A stretch of DNA of 64,000 nucleotides from positions 14,438 to 78,437 of the forward strand of contig CAZLKT010000003.1 in assembly GCA_964560205.1 (NCBI GenBank), written 5' to 3'. The position numbers were made by a program, and so were the translations under genes. The stretch comes from CAZLKT01 sp964560205. GTDB taxonomy: Bacteria > Pseudomonadota > Alphaproteobacteria > Holosporales > Holosporaceae. Below are positions 51,972 through 60,437 of the stretch, in pieces (position 1 is the stretch's first letter; every line of letters starts with the position of its first letter). The notes under the pieces are model-generated. The model saw only the letters and a program-made list of their open reading frames with translations. It ran no database searches and had not been told where the DNA came from.

Positions 51972-54146
51972 ATGTCTCATACAGATTTACACGATGATAC
52001 AGAGCTTACTCACGATGAAAAAGAAGAAGAGGAAGATATATCAGAAAAAAAAGACTGGTGTGATGATGAAGAAATTCAAAATAACCAATGGCTCAAAAAA
52101 ATTCTCGGTCGTTTAATTGATAAGGGCAAAGAGCAAGGATTTTTAACATGGGGAAGCTTATATAAGGCTTTTGGAACCAGAAAGATCAGCCCATCGGTTT
52201 TGGATGTTGTACAAGATATTTTAGAGGATTTAGGCATTTCTTTGGTAGAAGAAACCATGACAGATGTGGAAAAAAAGGGTTTTTCTTCCCTCGACCAAGA
52301 AAATAGCGAAGATGCCATGGAAGAAGAGTGGGCCCGTATTGATGATCCTGTTCGTTTGTATCTCAAAGAAATTGGACTCATCCCCCTTCTCTCTCGAAGC
52401 GGAGAAGTACAGATTGCAAAACGCATTCAAGAAGGAAAAACTCGCATCGTAGAGGCCCTGTGCAAAAGCCCCAGCACGTTTCACTCTTTACAAGAATGGA
52501 AAGAAACATTAGAAAATGGCTCTATGAATCTTCGAGAGCTTATTGATTTAGAGGGAGGTATGGCCCAAGAACGCACAGACGCTCTGGAAAAGGAAATGAA
52601 AAATCTTGATGATGATAGTGAAGAGGATATCTCGGAGGAAGATGGAGAACACCCCTCCTCTCTTGACCCCCTGGAGGAAGAGGATGGGGATTTTGACGAG
52701 AAAACACTATCCTCTGAGAAAAAAAAGAGCATGACCTCTTTAGAGGACGGAGAAGGAAAAAAAGCACTGAAAAAAAACCATATGGCGGATGTTGATCATA
52801 CCGTGAATACGGATGATGAAGATGCAGAGGCTGAGACCAATGATGATGACTCAGCGACAGATGACGATGCAGAAAAAATCCTTGCAGAGGATAGCGAAGA
52901 AGAGGAGTCTGGCGATGAACCTCATACTGCCTCCATTAAGGAAATGGAAGAGTCGCTTTTCCAACCCGTTTTAGAAAAACTCACCACCATACAGGAGCTC
53001 TTTTCTTCCAACAAGACGGATCCAGAAACCTTTCAGACCTTAGTCACCCTTTTTCAGTCCCTTCATTTTAACCAAAATAAAATGAAAATTATGATTGATC
53101 ATATTGAGGGTTTTCAAAAAAGGCTTCTCAAAAAAGATATGGAACTTTTAGGCTTAGCAGAAAAAAGCGACATCAGTCGAAGCGCCTTTTTATCTCGATA
53201 CACGAAAGAAAATCCCTCTTCATGGCTAGAAAAAATCATGAAAGAAAAAAGCGGCCTCTGGAAAATGTTTAGTCAGAAATATAGCACAGAAGCGAAAACC
53301 ATCATAGATGATATGAAAAATATTGCACAAGAGGCTTTTTTAAGTCTTCCAGATCTGCGTTGTGTCATAAAAGCTCTCAATACGGGCATATCCGAGGCGG
53401 AGGTGGCAAAAAAAGAGATGATCGAAGCCAACCTGCGTTTGGTTATTTCCATTGCAAAAAAATACACCAATCGTGGCCTGCAATTTTTAGACCTCATTCA
53501 AGAAGGCAACATTGGTTTAATGAAGGCGGTGGATAAGTTTGAATATAAACGCGGATACAAGTTCTCCACCTATGCCACATGGTGGATTCGCCAGGCCATC
53601 ACACGAGCCATTGCAGACCAAAGTCGCACCATTCGTATTCCTGTACACATGATCGAAACCATTAACAAGCTCATACGTCTCTCCCGCCAAATGCTGCAAG
53701 AGACAGGACGTGAGCCCACCCCAGACGAACTTTCTATGAAAATGGAAATACCCGTGGATAAAATAAAAAAAATTCTCAAAATCGCAAAAGAACCCATAAG
53801 CTTGGAAACGCCAGTGGGTGATGAGGAGGACAGCCACATTGGAGATTTCTTAAAAGACGAAAACGCCATTTCTCCGCTGTGGGCTGCAGTACTCAAGGAC
53901 CTACAGAATGTCACCTTAGACGTCTTAACCACCCTCACTGCTCGAGAGGAGCGGGTCATTCGTCTGCGTTTTGGCATCGGATATGGGGAGCACACTTTAG
54001 AGGAGGTGGGACAAAAATTTGATGTCACCAGGGAGCGCATTCGCCAAATCGAGGCAAAGGCCCTGCGTAAATTAAAGCATCCCACTCGCTCTAAAAAACT
54101 CATGGGATTCTCTCCATTGGATTCAGACTACTATGGCATGAGCTGA
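51972..54146 (+). CDS. rpoD: Primary sigma factor RpoD (sigma-70)
   Basis: RpoD directs RNA polymerase to housekeeping promoters, whose consensus boxes appear several times here. The 724 residues contain region 1.1 (about 40-95), region 1.2 (DDPVRLYLKEIGLIPLL near 123), a very acidic spacer (about 206-318, runs of Asp/Glu), and region 2 with ISIAKKYTNRGLQFLDLIQEG near 495 and YATWWIRQAITRAIADQSR. Region 3 and region 4, with VTRERIRQIEAKALRKL near 680, follow. An AGGAGG site precedes the ATG, 18 bases after dnaG, so they are probably co-transcribed as in the macromolecular-synthesis operon lacking rpsU. Confidence 0.97.
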   Translation: MSHTDLHDDTELTHDEKEEEEDISEKKDWCDDEEIQNNQWLKKILGRLIDKGKEQGFLTWGSLYKAFGTRKISPSVLDVVQDILEDLGISLVEETMTDVEKKGFSSLDQENSEDAMEEEWARIDDPVRLYLKEIGLIPLLSRSGEVQIAKRIQEGKTRIVEALCKSPSTFHSLQEWKETLENGSMNLRELIDLEGGMAQERTDALEKEMKNLDDDSEEDISEEDGEHPSSLDPLEEEDGDFDEKTLSSEKKKSMTSLEDGEGKKALKKNHMADVDHTVNTDDEDAEAETNDDDSATDDDAEKILAEDSEEEESGDEPHTASIKEMEESLFQPVLEKLTTIQELFSSNKTDPETFQTLVTLFQSLHFNQNKMKIMIDHIEGFQKRLLKKDMELLGLAEKSDISRSAFLSRYTKENPSSWLEKIMKEKSGLWKMFSQKYSTEAKTIIDDMKNIAQEAFLSLPDLRCVIKALNTGISEAEVAKKEMIEANLRLVISIAKKYTNRGLQFLDLIQEGNIGLMKAVDKFEYKRGYKFSTYATWWIRQAITRAIADQSRTIRIPVHMIETINKLIRLSRQMLQETGREPTPDELSMKMEIPVDKIKKILKIAKEPISLETPVGDEEDSHIGDFLKDENAISPLWAAVLKDLQNVTLDVLTTLTAREERVIRLRFGIGYGEHTLEEVGQKFDVTRERIRQIEAKALRKLKHPTRSKKLMGFSPLDSDYYGMS

Positions 54147-54162
54147 TGACAAAAATATGCCC

Positions 54163-54201
54163 CCTCCCACGGAGGGATCTTTTCATGAGCAGAAGCTCAT
54201 G
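54163..54201 (+). terminator. Two adjacent hairpins after rpoD
   Basis: CCCTCC pairs with GGAGGG (3-base loop), followed by ATCTTT. Immediately after comes CATGAGC pairing with GCTCATG over AGAA. Neither has a long T-run. They lie between rpoD and the tRNA-His promoter. Confidence 0.5.
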
Positions 54202-54206
54202 GGGTC

Positions 54207-54236
54207 TTGACAGAACTTCCTATCTTTGAAGATAAT
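54207..54236 (+). promoter_or_regulatory. Promoter for tRNA-His
   Basis: TTGACA (perfect -35) and GATAAT are separated by 18 bases, ending 13 bases before the tRNA-His 5' end. Confidence 0.6.
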
Positions 54237-54248
54237 ACCTCACAGGGT

Positions 54249-54326
54249 GGTGGGTGTAGCTCAGTTGGTTAGAGCGCTAGGTTGTGGTCCCAGAGGTCGC
54301 CGGTTCAAGTCCGGTCACTCACCCCA
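54249..54326 (+). tRNA. tRNA-His (anticodon GTG)
   Basis: GTGGGTG pairs with CACTCAC in the acceptor stem; the extra G before it pairs with the C discriminator as expected for tRNA-His. The anticodon loop TTGTGGT gives GTG. The encoded CCA follows. One anticodon-stem pair (A-C) is mismatched. Confidence 0.93.
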
Positions 54327-54367
54327 CATGTCTTCTTGACTTATGCATTTTTTTCTTGGAGGGTTTC

Positions 54368-55582
54368 GTGAGCGCCGTGGTTTTGCCAGCTCTCTGGCTT
54401 GTGATTCTTCTGGTGGGTCTTCCCCTGCTTTCAGAAACCGTCTACAGCCCATCTCTTCCAGATATCGCCCATGCCTTTGGGGTCTCCGAATCCATGGTGG
54501 AGTCTACCCTCACCATGTACCTCTTTGGATTCGCCATAGGAACACTTTTCTGGGGGCGAGTCTCGGATGCTCATGGGCGAAAACCATGCATTCTCGCTGG
54601 TCTTGGCATTTTCATCCTGGGATGCAGCGGATGTTATCTGTCATCCAATATTGAGATGCTCCTGGCAGCGCGCTTTATCCAAGCATTTGGAGGAAGTGTA
54701 GGAAGCGTCTTAGGGCAGGCCCTCTGTCGCGATGCTTTTCATGGCCCCGCTTTGAATATGGTTTACGCCTCCGTGGGAAGTGCGTTGGCCATTTTCCCAG
54801 CCATCGGCCCCCTCATAGGAGGAGCCATCGCAGAATACTCTGGATGGCCACATATTTTTTTATTTTTACTGTGTTGTGCATCGGTTTTAAGCATCCTCAT
54901 TGGAGCACGTTTGCCGGAAACCCACCATACACGTACACAGTCCATATCGCTCCTTACCGTGGCGCAAAAACTTGTCATGGATAGAAATGTTCTCGGATTC
55001 GGCCTTATTATCGCTGCATGTAACGGCATTTCCTTCAGCTATTACGCAGAAGGATCATTTTACTTCATAGAGGGCCTTGGTTTGACCCCCAGCATGTATG
55101 GCGCCACTTTTTTTGCCATTGCTGCAGCAAGCATGGCAGGTGGCCTCACATCTCGAAAATTACAGAAACGCCACCTCTCCCCCCATGCTATTATGGGATA
55201 TGGTCTTTGGATCATCATGTTTTCCACCGCCCTCTTTAGTGGTGGCACATGTCTCTTCACCCATTGCTCCATACCACGTTCTGTGATGATAGCTTTCAGC
55301 CTCATGAGTCATATGGCCACCGTGGCCGGTGTCTGTATGACCACAAGTAACGCCCTGGCTCTTTCTTTGAAGGACTATAAATGGTGCATCGGCACTGCAT
55401 CAAGTCTGTTTGGGTTTTTTTATTATATGTGCATATCCCTTTTTACCTTTGGGATGGCCTTATTACACAACGGAACCCTCCTCCCCATGCCCCTATACTT
55501 CATGGGGCTTGCGGTTTTTATGCTCCTGGTACAGAAAAACATCCTACGCACAGATGCCCCCTCAGAAGAAAAAGCTCCATAG
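54368..55582 (+). CDS. MFS exporter, Bcr/CflA-like
   Basis: The 404-residue integral membrane protein has about 12 hydrophobic segments. It carries the Bcr/CflA-type first helix (LPALWLVILLVGLPLLSETVY then SPSLPDIAHAFG) and the MFS loop motif GRVSDAHGRKP near 72-82. The GPLIGGAIAEYSGW motif C of drug/H+ antiporters is also present. It probably exports small molecules or drugs in exchange for protons. I start at the GTG at 54368 because it follows GGAGGG at five bases; the frame also runs back through the tRNA-His gene, which cannot be coding. The substrate is unknown. Confidence 0.88.
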   Translation: MSAVVLPALWLVILLVGLPLLSETVYSPSLPDIAHAFGVSESMVESTLTMYLFGFAIGTLFWGRVSDAHGRKPCILAGLGIFILGCSGCYLSSNIEMLLAARFIQAFGGSVGSVLGQALCRDAFHGPALNMVYASVGSALAIFPAIGPLIGGAIAEYSGWPHIFLFLLCCASVLSILIGARLPETHHTRTQSISLLTVAQKLVMDRNVLGFGLIIAACNGISFSYYAEGSFYFIEGLGLTPSMYGATFFAIAAASMAGGLTSRKLQKRHLSPHAIMGYGLWIIMFSTALFSGGTCLFTHCSIPRSVMIAFSLMSHMATVAGVCMTTSNALALSLKDYKWCIGTASSLFGFFYYMCISLFTFGMALLHNGTLLPMPLYFMGLAVFMLLVQKNILRTDAPSEEKAP

Positions 55583-55722
55583 CAGGATATCCCCTCAGTT
55601 CTTATCTTACGAACATAGATCTCATTTTTGTTCATGTGCAATAAGCCGCCCCCCTTCAGATGAAAAAGAAATGCAGTCTCAGGAGCATTTCCAGAAAACA
55701 TCTGAAAGAAAGGGGGGAACGC

Positions 55723-56328
55723 TTACTGACTCCCAGAGTCCTGGAGATCCTCATTCTTTTGTGTGGTCTTCACGACATCCATCTGCTCTTCACCATCTTC
55801 ACGAACTGATAGACCAGCCTCTTGACCATTTTCGTTGATATGCTCCTGAGCTTGGGGCACATTCATCTGATTTTCTGGTCTTTCCGCGTCCATCTCAAGA
55901 TCCTCTTTATTGGAAGGTATACCCATAAGAGATTCTAGCTGTGCTTTCTCTAGTAGTTCAGCTTTTTCTTGCGCTCTTTTCAGAATATTTTTTACAACCC
56001 TTGCGGCATCTTTGCTTTCTTTCTTTCTTTCATCGCGCATTTTTTTTAGTTGTTTCTTTTGTGCTTTTATTCTGTCTTCTTCATTGTTCCTTTCCAAATA
56101 TTCTTTTCCACCCCTCATGCGCTCTAGTTTTTTTTCCCAAGCTGCGAGGTCAGCTAAAGCATCTTCATGCAATTGTAGTAACAGTCTTCCCTGCGCTCTC
56201 ATTCTTCTTGCTTCAGCTCGTCCCGGAAAACACATCTTTTTTAAAGCGCGCAAAGGTCCAAGTACAGAATGTGCATTGTTAGAAAAAATAACAGATATTA
56301 ATAAAAATAAAAAATTTTTATTTTTCAT
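55723..56328 (-). CDS. Exported coiled-coil-like protein (MKNK family, copy 1)
   Basis: This 201-residue protein has a signal peptide MKNKNFLFLLISVIFSNNAHS. Its first ~33 residues closely match the paralogues at 56708-57418 and 57703-58101 (Met-Lys-Asn-Lys/Arg start, NNAHS or similar cleavage region, then a Gly/Leu/basic segment). The rest is Lys/Glu/Arg-rich with a heptad-like pattern (about 45-150) and a Glu/Gln/Asp-rich tail. No family recognised. The ribosome site is weak. Export and coiled coil are supported by sequence; a host or envelope role is inference. Confidence 0.65.
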   Translation of the reverse strand: MKNKNFLFLLISVIFSNNAHSVLGPLRALKKMCFPGRAEARRMRAQGRLLLQLHEDALADLAAWEKKLERMRGGKEYLERNNEEDRIKAQKKQLKKMRDERKKESKDAARVVKNILKRAQEKAELLEKAQLESLMGIPSNKEDLEMDAERPENQMNVPQAQEHINENGQEAGLSVREDGEEQMDVVKTTQKNEDLQDSGSQ

Positions 56329-56707
56329 TTTTTTCTACTTTGGTTTTTTAAGAAATTTTAAAGAAAGAAAAAAATAAAAACAACAGGCGATAAGTTAAAA
56401 AAATATCTTTATTAAAAGTAAAATAAAAATAATACTTTTATTTTTCAAATGTGATTTTTATGTTTTTTGTTTTCACTACAAGAAAGCTGGTTTTTCAATC
56501 CTACTGCACACAAAATACCCCTTGAACAGAAACATCCGCCTCTCTGTCCATTTTTAAGAACAGAAATGTCCCGGAACATAATTTTCCCACCACCACGGGA
56601 AGCATGCTATGAATCCGCGTTAACATAAAAACACATCCACACAGCAGCACATCTCTCTCAGATACCGGGCGAGACAAGACCATGGCTAATGACCCCACAT
56701 CAAAACG
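56329..56707. other. 380-bp region between MKNK-family genes
   Basis: The left part is extremely A/T-rich and should hold the promoter of the gene at 55723-56328. The right part is less AT-rich and contains a 65-codon minus-strand frame (56501-56698), which may be part of an old gene but has no ribosome site. Confidence 0.4.
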
Positions 56708-57418
56708 TTAATTTTGAGGATCTTCGTGTGGGAACCTCACCACTCTTTCCGTCAGTATTTCTTCTTTTTCTAGCTCTTGCGGGTTCTCCTCTAATCCCAT
56801 TCGACAAATATGTATTATCTCATTATTAACGGCACCTAATTGCTGTCGCAGCCTGTTTATAGATCTATCATCACCTATCTCTAAGGATACATTAAGGTAG
56901 GCTTGAAGCCTATTACGCTTATCCTCCAAGGTTCTGAGCCAAATCTCTTGCCTCTGTTCTTGAGTCATTTTTTCAAACTTCATGGATAATGTTTCCCCCT
57001 CTCTTCCATCATCTTCTCGAGCGATTTTTCCAAACCTCATTGATGACTGTATGAGTTGTGCCACAAATCGGTCTTCTCTTTCACGTTCGGCACGCTGTTC
57101 TAAACGTTCGGCACGCTGTTCAAATTCTTCTCTCTTTCTCTCTTGACGCACCCTTTCTTCTTCTTTTCGTTTTTCTATTCTTTCCGCCACAAGTGGGTCT
57201 TGTCTTGCCCATTCGACAGCCTGCCGTAATCGCTCTTGACGGGCCCTTTCCTCTTCTCTTTCTTGTTCTCTGCTTCCCTTCCTCACCCTTTTTTCTTCAG
57301 AGGTCGTGTGAAGAACTCTCATTTTTTTCCCCAATACCCTCAAAAATCCCCCTACAGAATGCGCATTATTGCAAAATAAAGCAGATAGAAGGAAAAATAA
57401 TATTTTTCTATTTTTCAT
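56708..57418 (-). CDS. Exported Arg/Glu-rich coiled-coil protein (MKNK family, copy 2)
   Basis: The 236-residue protein begins MKNRKILFFLLSALFCNNAHSVGG, nearly the same leader as its neighbours. The central part (about 38-130) is a dense Arg/Glu/Gln series (REQEREEERARQERLRQ; EERVRQERKREEFEQRAER), predicted to form a long charged helix or coiled coil with internally repetitive EQRAER units. The C-terminal 90 residues are more mixed. The ATG at 57418 follows AAGGAT; the frame is open 11 codons further upstream. No known family. Confidence 0.65.
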   Translation of the reverse strand: MKNRKILFFLLSALFCNNAHSVGGFLRVLGKKMRVLHTTSEEKRVRKGSREQEREEERARQERLRQAVEWARQDPLVAERIEKRKEEERVRQERKREEFEQRAERLEQRAEREREDRFVAQLIQSSMRFGKIAREDDGREGETLSMKFEKMTQEQRQEIWLRTLEDKRNRLQAYLNVSLEIGDDRSINRLRQQLGAVNNEIIHICRMGLEENPQELEKEEILTERVVRFPHEDPQN

Positions 57419-57540
57419 GATTAGATCCTTTTTTGTTTTTAAAACATACATTTGGTTAAATTTTAATTTAAAAAAATAAAAAAATCAATAAAATGGTTTT
57501 AATAAAAAATATTATCATTGATAACAAAATCGTGTTATTT

Positions 57541-57640
57541 TCCTTTTTTTTCAAAGAAGGTTTTTTTATATCAATTTATCTTTTTTATGAAAAAACACTG
57601 ACTTTTCAGCTGAGGCGCATTATAAAAATATTGTATAAAC
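57541..57640 (+). repeat. 100-bp direct repeat, copy 1
   Basis: This 100-base segment recurs at 58207-58306 with two mismatches (98 of 100 identical). It includes a promoter-like pair CTGACT, 17 bases, TATAAA (57598-57626). No plus-strand gene follows this copy. Confidence 0.95.
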
Positions 57641-57702
57641 TGCCACCATGCCTCCTCAAAGGAGAAAATCTATATAAATCTCTGATAAGAGCTGGATAAA
57701 AG

Positions 57703-58101
57703 TTATTGCTCACTGGAATGATCCCTGCCCCTTTGCAAGACCTCTCTTTGGTCAATCTCGTCTTCATTGGGCTCAAAAATCAAAAGATCCTCCAGTCTTT
57801 GTTGTATATGCCGCACTGACGCCTGCTCCTCCTCTATCCCCATATCATTTTGGCTTTGTTCTAAAATCATCTCATCATTTCTTTCTTCTTCGTGAGTTAT
57901 GGCTGTTTCTCTTATAACTTCTCGTGGCCTTCTATTTTCCTCCATTATCTCCCTTACAACCTCCTGAAATACCTCTCCCGCTTCATCTGCTTTCTTTTTT
58001 GCCCCTCTCTTAATCCCACCAAAAAATTTACCTCTTTTCGAGTAAGAATCAGAAGAAAACACAACAAAAATTAATAAAAATAAAAATTTTTTGTTTTTCA
58101 T
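57703..58101 (-). CDS. Exported acidic protein (MKNK family, copy 3)
   Basis: The 132-residue protein starts MKNKKFLFLLIFVVFSSDSYSKRGK, the same type of leader as copies 1 and 2. A short basic stretch (GGIKRGAKKKADEAGE) and a Glu/Arg/Gln-rich remainder follow. It lies exactly between the two copies of the 100-bp repeat, which suggests it was copied or inserted as a unit. An alternative start four codons upstream exists. No known family. Confidence 0.62.
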   Translation of the reverse strand: MKNKKFLFLLIFVVFSSDSYSKRGKFFGGIKRGAKKKADEAGEVFQEVVREIMEENRRPREVIRETAITHEEERNDEMILEQSQNDMGIEEEQASVRHIQQRLEDLLIFEPNEDEIDQREVLQRGRDHSSEQ

Positions 58102-58206
58102 CGACGCTCTCATTGTTTTTTTTATTAATATTATTTAAAAAGTAAAACAATGCAATGGTCATAAAAATAAAAATTTCTTTTTATAAATAAAATAAAGCTT
58201 AAAAAA

Positions 58207-58306
58207 TCCTTTTTTTTCAAAGAAGATTTTTTTATATCAATTTATCTTTTTTATGAAAAAACACTGACTTTTCAGCTGAGGCGCATTATAAAAATATCGT
58301 ATAAAC
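58207..58306 (+). repeat. 100-bp direct repeat, copy 2
   Basis: It is the second copy of the segment at 57541-57640, 666 bases away, differing at two positions. It ends 62 bases before tRNA-Gln, so its promoter-like boxes (58264-58292) probably drive tRNA-Gln and perhaps pdhA. Confidence 0.95.
58264..58292 (+). promoter_or_regulatory. Candidate promoter for tRNA-Gln
   Basis: CTGACT and TATAAA are separated by 17 bases within repeat copy 2. The tRNA begins 77 bases downstream of the -10 box. Confidence 0.5.
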
Positions 58307-58368
58307 AGAGGTGCCCCTTCTCTGCCCCTTGCATCCAAGAGGCTTTTTGGGCTAAAATTCAGGAGCTT

Positions 58369-58440
58369 TGGGGTATAGCCAAGCGGTAAGGCACCGGTTT
58401 TTGGTACCGGCATTCCCAGGTTCGAATCCTGGTACCCCAG
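58369..58440 (+). tRNA. tRNA-Gln (anticodon TTG)
   Basis: TGGGGTA pairs with TACCCCA. The anticodon stem CCGGT/ACCGG encloses TTTTGGT, giving TTG, and the T-loop GGTTCGAATCC is standard. CCA is not encoded. It supports use of GatCAB-charged or GlnRS-charged Gln-tRNA. Confidence 0.95.
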
Positions 58441-58465
58441 CATTTTTTGAATGGATAAAGGGAAC

Positions 58466-59464
58466 ATGATGATGATATCAGAGCTTCTACCATTTACGTC
58501 TTCACAAGAATTATCCCTCGAAACACTCCAAGAATTCCTGCGCACCATGTGGCGCATACGCCGCGCAGAGGAGCGGGCCGTGCAACTCTATACCATGGGG
58601 AAGATCGGCGGCTTTTGTCACGTATACATTGGGCAAGAGGCCATTGCTACGGCAGCCTCTGCTGTGATGGCTCCTCAAGATACCATGGTGACCTCCTATC
58701 GATGCCACGGGCACATGATTGCACGAGGCGCAACCCTTCAGAGCGTCTTAGGAGAGCTGTTGGGGAAAAAATCAGGCTGTTCCGGTGGCAAAGGTGGCTC
58801 CATGCATATGTTCCATGTGGAGAAGAATTTTTATGGAGGCCATGGCATTGTGGGGGCACAAACAGCTTTGGGGACAGGCATGGCCCTTGCCCATGTCTAC
58901 AAGAAAGATAATGGCGTTTGTTTCACTTTTCTCGGAGATGGTGCCACCAATCAGGGCCAATTTTTTGAAGCCATGAACATGGCCGCTTTACTCAAACTCC
59001 CTGTGCTTTATCTCATAGAAAACAATGAATACTCCATGGGAACATCTGTGAAACGAGGGTGTGCTGGAGGGGCATTGTATAAACGAGGCGAACCCTTCGG
59101 CATCCAAGGCTGTCAAACGGAAGGACATGATGTGCAACAGTTACACCACCTCTTTCACAGCGCCGCCCAGTACGTACGGGAAAAACAACATCCATTTATC
59201 ATCGAAATTCTTACCCATCGATTCCAAGGACACTCCGTCACAGATCCTGGAAAATATCGCACAAAAGACTGCGTAGACAATTTAAAGACCCAACGTGATC
59301 CCATCGCCCTTCTCTCCGCCTTTCTTCTCGCCCAGGGATGGCCAGCAGAACACCTGGAGGCACTCGATGATGAAGTACGACAGGAGGTTAAAGACGCTAT
59401 TGCTCAGGTGGAAAAAGACCCAGAACCCAGCATGGAAGACCTCTACACCCACGTGCTTCTATAA
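58466..59464 (+). CDS. pdhA: Pyruvate dehydrogenase E1 component, alpha subunit
   Basis: PdhA is the thiamine-diphosphate subunit that decarboxylates pyruvate, working with PdhB, E2 and E3. The ~332-residue protein has MWRIRRAEERAVQLYTMGKIGGFCH near residue 30, the thiamine-diphosphate motif GDGATNQGQFFEA with a later ENNEYSMGT, and the phosphorylation-loop-like HRFQGHSVTDPGKYR. I place the start at ATG 58466, after AAAGGGAAC; an ATG five codons upstream is weaker. No pdhB follows, unlike the usual arrangement. Confidence 0.94.
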   Translation: MMMISELLPFTSSQELSLETLQEFLRTMWRIRRAEERAVQLYTMGKIGGFCHVYIGQEAIATAASAVMAPQDTMVTSYRCHGHMIARGATLQSVLGELLGKKSGCSGGKGGSMHMFHVEKNFYGGHGIVGAQTALGTGMALAHVYKKDNGVCFTFLGDGATNQGQFFEAMNMAALLKLPVLYLIENNEYSMGTSVKRGCAGGALYKRGEPFGIQGCQTEGHDVQQLHHLFHSAAQYVREKQHPFIIEILTHRFQGHSVTDPGKYRTKDCVDNLKTQRDPIALLSAFLLAQGWPAEHLEALDDEVRQEVKDAIAQVEKDPEPSMEDLYTHVLL

Positions 59465-59629
59465 GGACACCCCAGCACGCATGCATATGCTTCATAGCGC
59501 ATCCCTCACAAAACTCGTCACTGATGAAAAAATCCATGGCAGAAAAGAACAGAGCACGAAGGACCGTGCACACTTATGTCTCAGGGACTCCCACAACATC
59601 TCTTTTTAAGCCCCCCCCCAACGAGATAC

Positions 59630-59857
59630 TTATGATGGAGTCTTTTTCCCAAGATTCTGAAAGCGTTGATTAAACCTTGCGAGCTGCCCCTTCTCCACCA
59701 AATGCTGCTGCTTGGTCCAAGCCATGTGGCTTTTGGGATCAATATCCAGAATCAGACGACTGTCCTTAGCACCCCACGTAGACCAGGACGGCACCTCCGT
59801 ACCATCAGTCATAACAATAACAATGGGATGATAATTGGGATGTATATTCTTTTTCAT
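59630..59857 (-). CDS. rpmE: 50S ribosomal protein L31
   Basis: This 75-residue bL31 has the MKKNIHPNYHPI start, the MTDGTEVPSWSTWG segment and the LDIDPKSHMAWT family signature. No zinc-binding CXXC pair is visible, so it is the cysteine-less type. An AGAGAGG site precedes the ATG. Confidence 0.93.
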   Translation of the reverse strand: MKKNIHPNYHPIVIVMTDGTEVPSWSTWGAKDSRLILDIDPKSHMAWTKQQHLVEKGQLARFNQRFQNLGKKTPS

Positions 59858-59912
59858 AACACCTCTCTCACAAAAAAATCATACGTGTAGTATAGGGTAA
59901 AAAATAAAAAAA

Positions 59913-59942
59913 CACCATACGCCCTCATAAAAGCGTATGGTG
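59913..59942 (-). terminator. Intrinsic terminator for the small exported gene
   Basis: On the minus strand CACCATACGC pairs perfectly with GCGTATGGTG over a 10-base loop, followed by TTTTTTATTTTTT. It lies 37 bases past the end of the gene at 59979-60236 and separates it from rpmE. Confidence 0.88.
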
Positions 59943-59978
59943 CTTCTTTGTCGTAAGTTTAAAGTATCGTTTTTACCC

Positions 59979-60236
59979 TTACGCCGATGCAAGTTGGGCT
60001 TGCACCAAAGGTGCAATTACATCTTTGTTCTTCAGAACCACATCTAAAGCAGCATGAGCTTGTGCCCTTTCCATCTCTTTTTCCACATTCTGTAGCGCAA
60101 CTGCTTCATCCATCATGGCATTTCCTACCAAGGCCTCTGCAACTGGTTCTGGCATTTCCACTATCCGATCTTTAGCATACCCTGCGCTCGCAATAAGTGC
60201 AAAAGCTATGGGAATGAAAAAAAGTCCCTTGTTCAT
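59979..60236 (-). CDS. Small exported protein
   Basis: This 85-residue protein has a clear signal peptide (MNKGLFFIPIAFALIASAGYA|KD). The mature part is a ~64-residue acidic helix-rich segment (EMPEPVAEALVGNAMMDEAVALQNVEKEMERAQ and onward), Ala-rich near its end. No family recognised. A good AGGAG site precedes the ATG and a strong terminator follows, so it is a single-gene unit and likely well expressed. It lacks cysteines. Confidence 0.75.
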   Translation of the reverse strand: MNKGLFFIPIAFALIASAGYAKDRIVEMPEPVAEALVGNAMMDEAVALQNVEKEMERAQAHAALDVVLKNKDVIAPLVQAQLASA

Positions 60237-60437
60237 ATGAACTCCTTTTATTATTTGACTTCAGTACTAATAATACACGCAAGTTGGTAAAAAAATTATG
60301 AAAAAATAAGTAAAAAAAACAGAAGCTCTCTTCTGAGTGCTCTAAAAGAAAAAACATTCCACATATCCATAGATATCAAAGACATTTTGTGATAGACTTG
60401 GTGGTGAAAAATTTCCTTTTTAAGGCGGAGCAGAGTG

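Noticed and set aside
56501..56698. 65-codon minus-strand frame between MKNK-family genes
   Set aside because: GTG or internal ATG starts lack ribosome sites; perhaps a relic, but not supportable as a gene.
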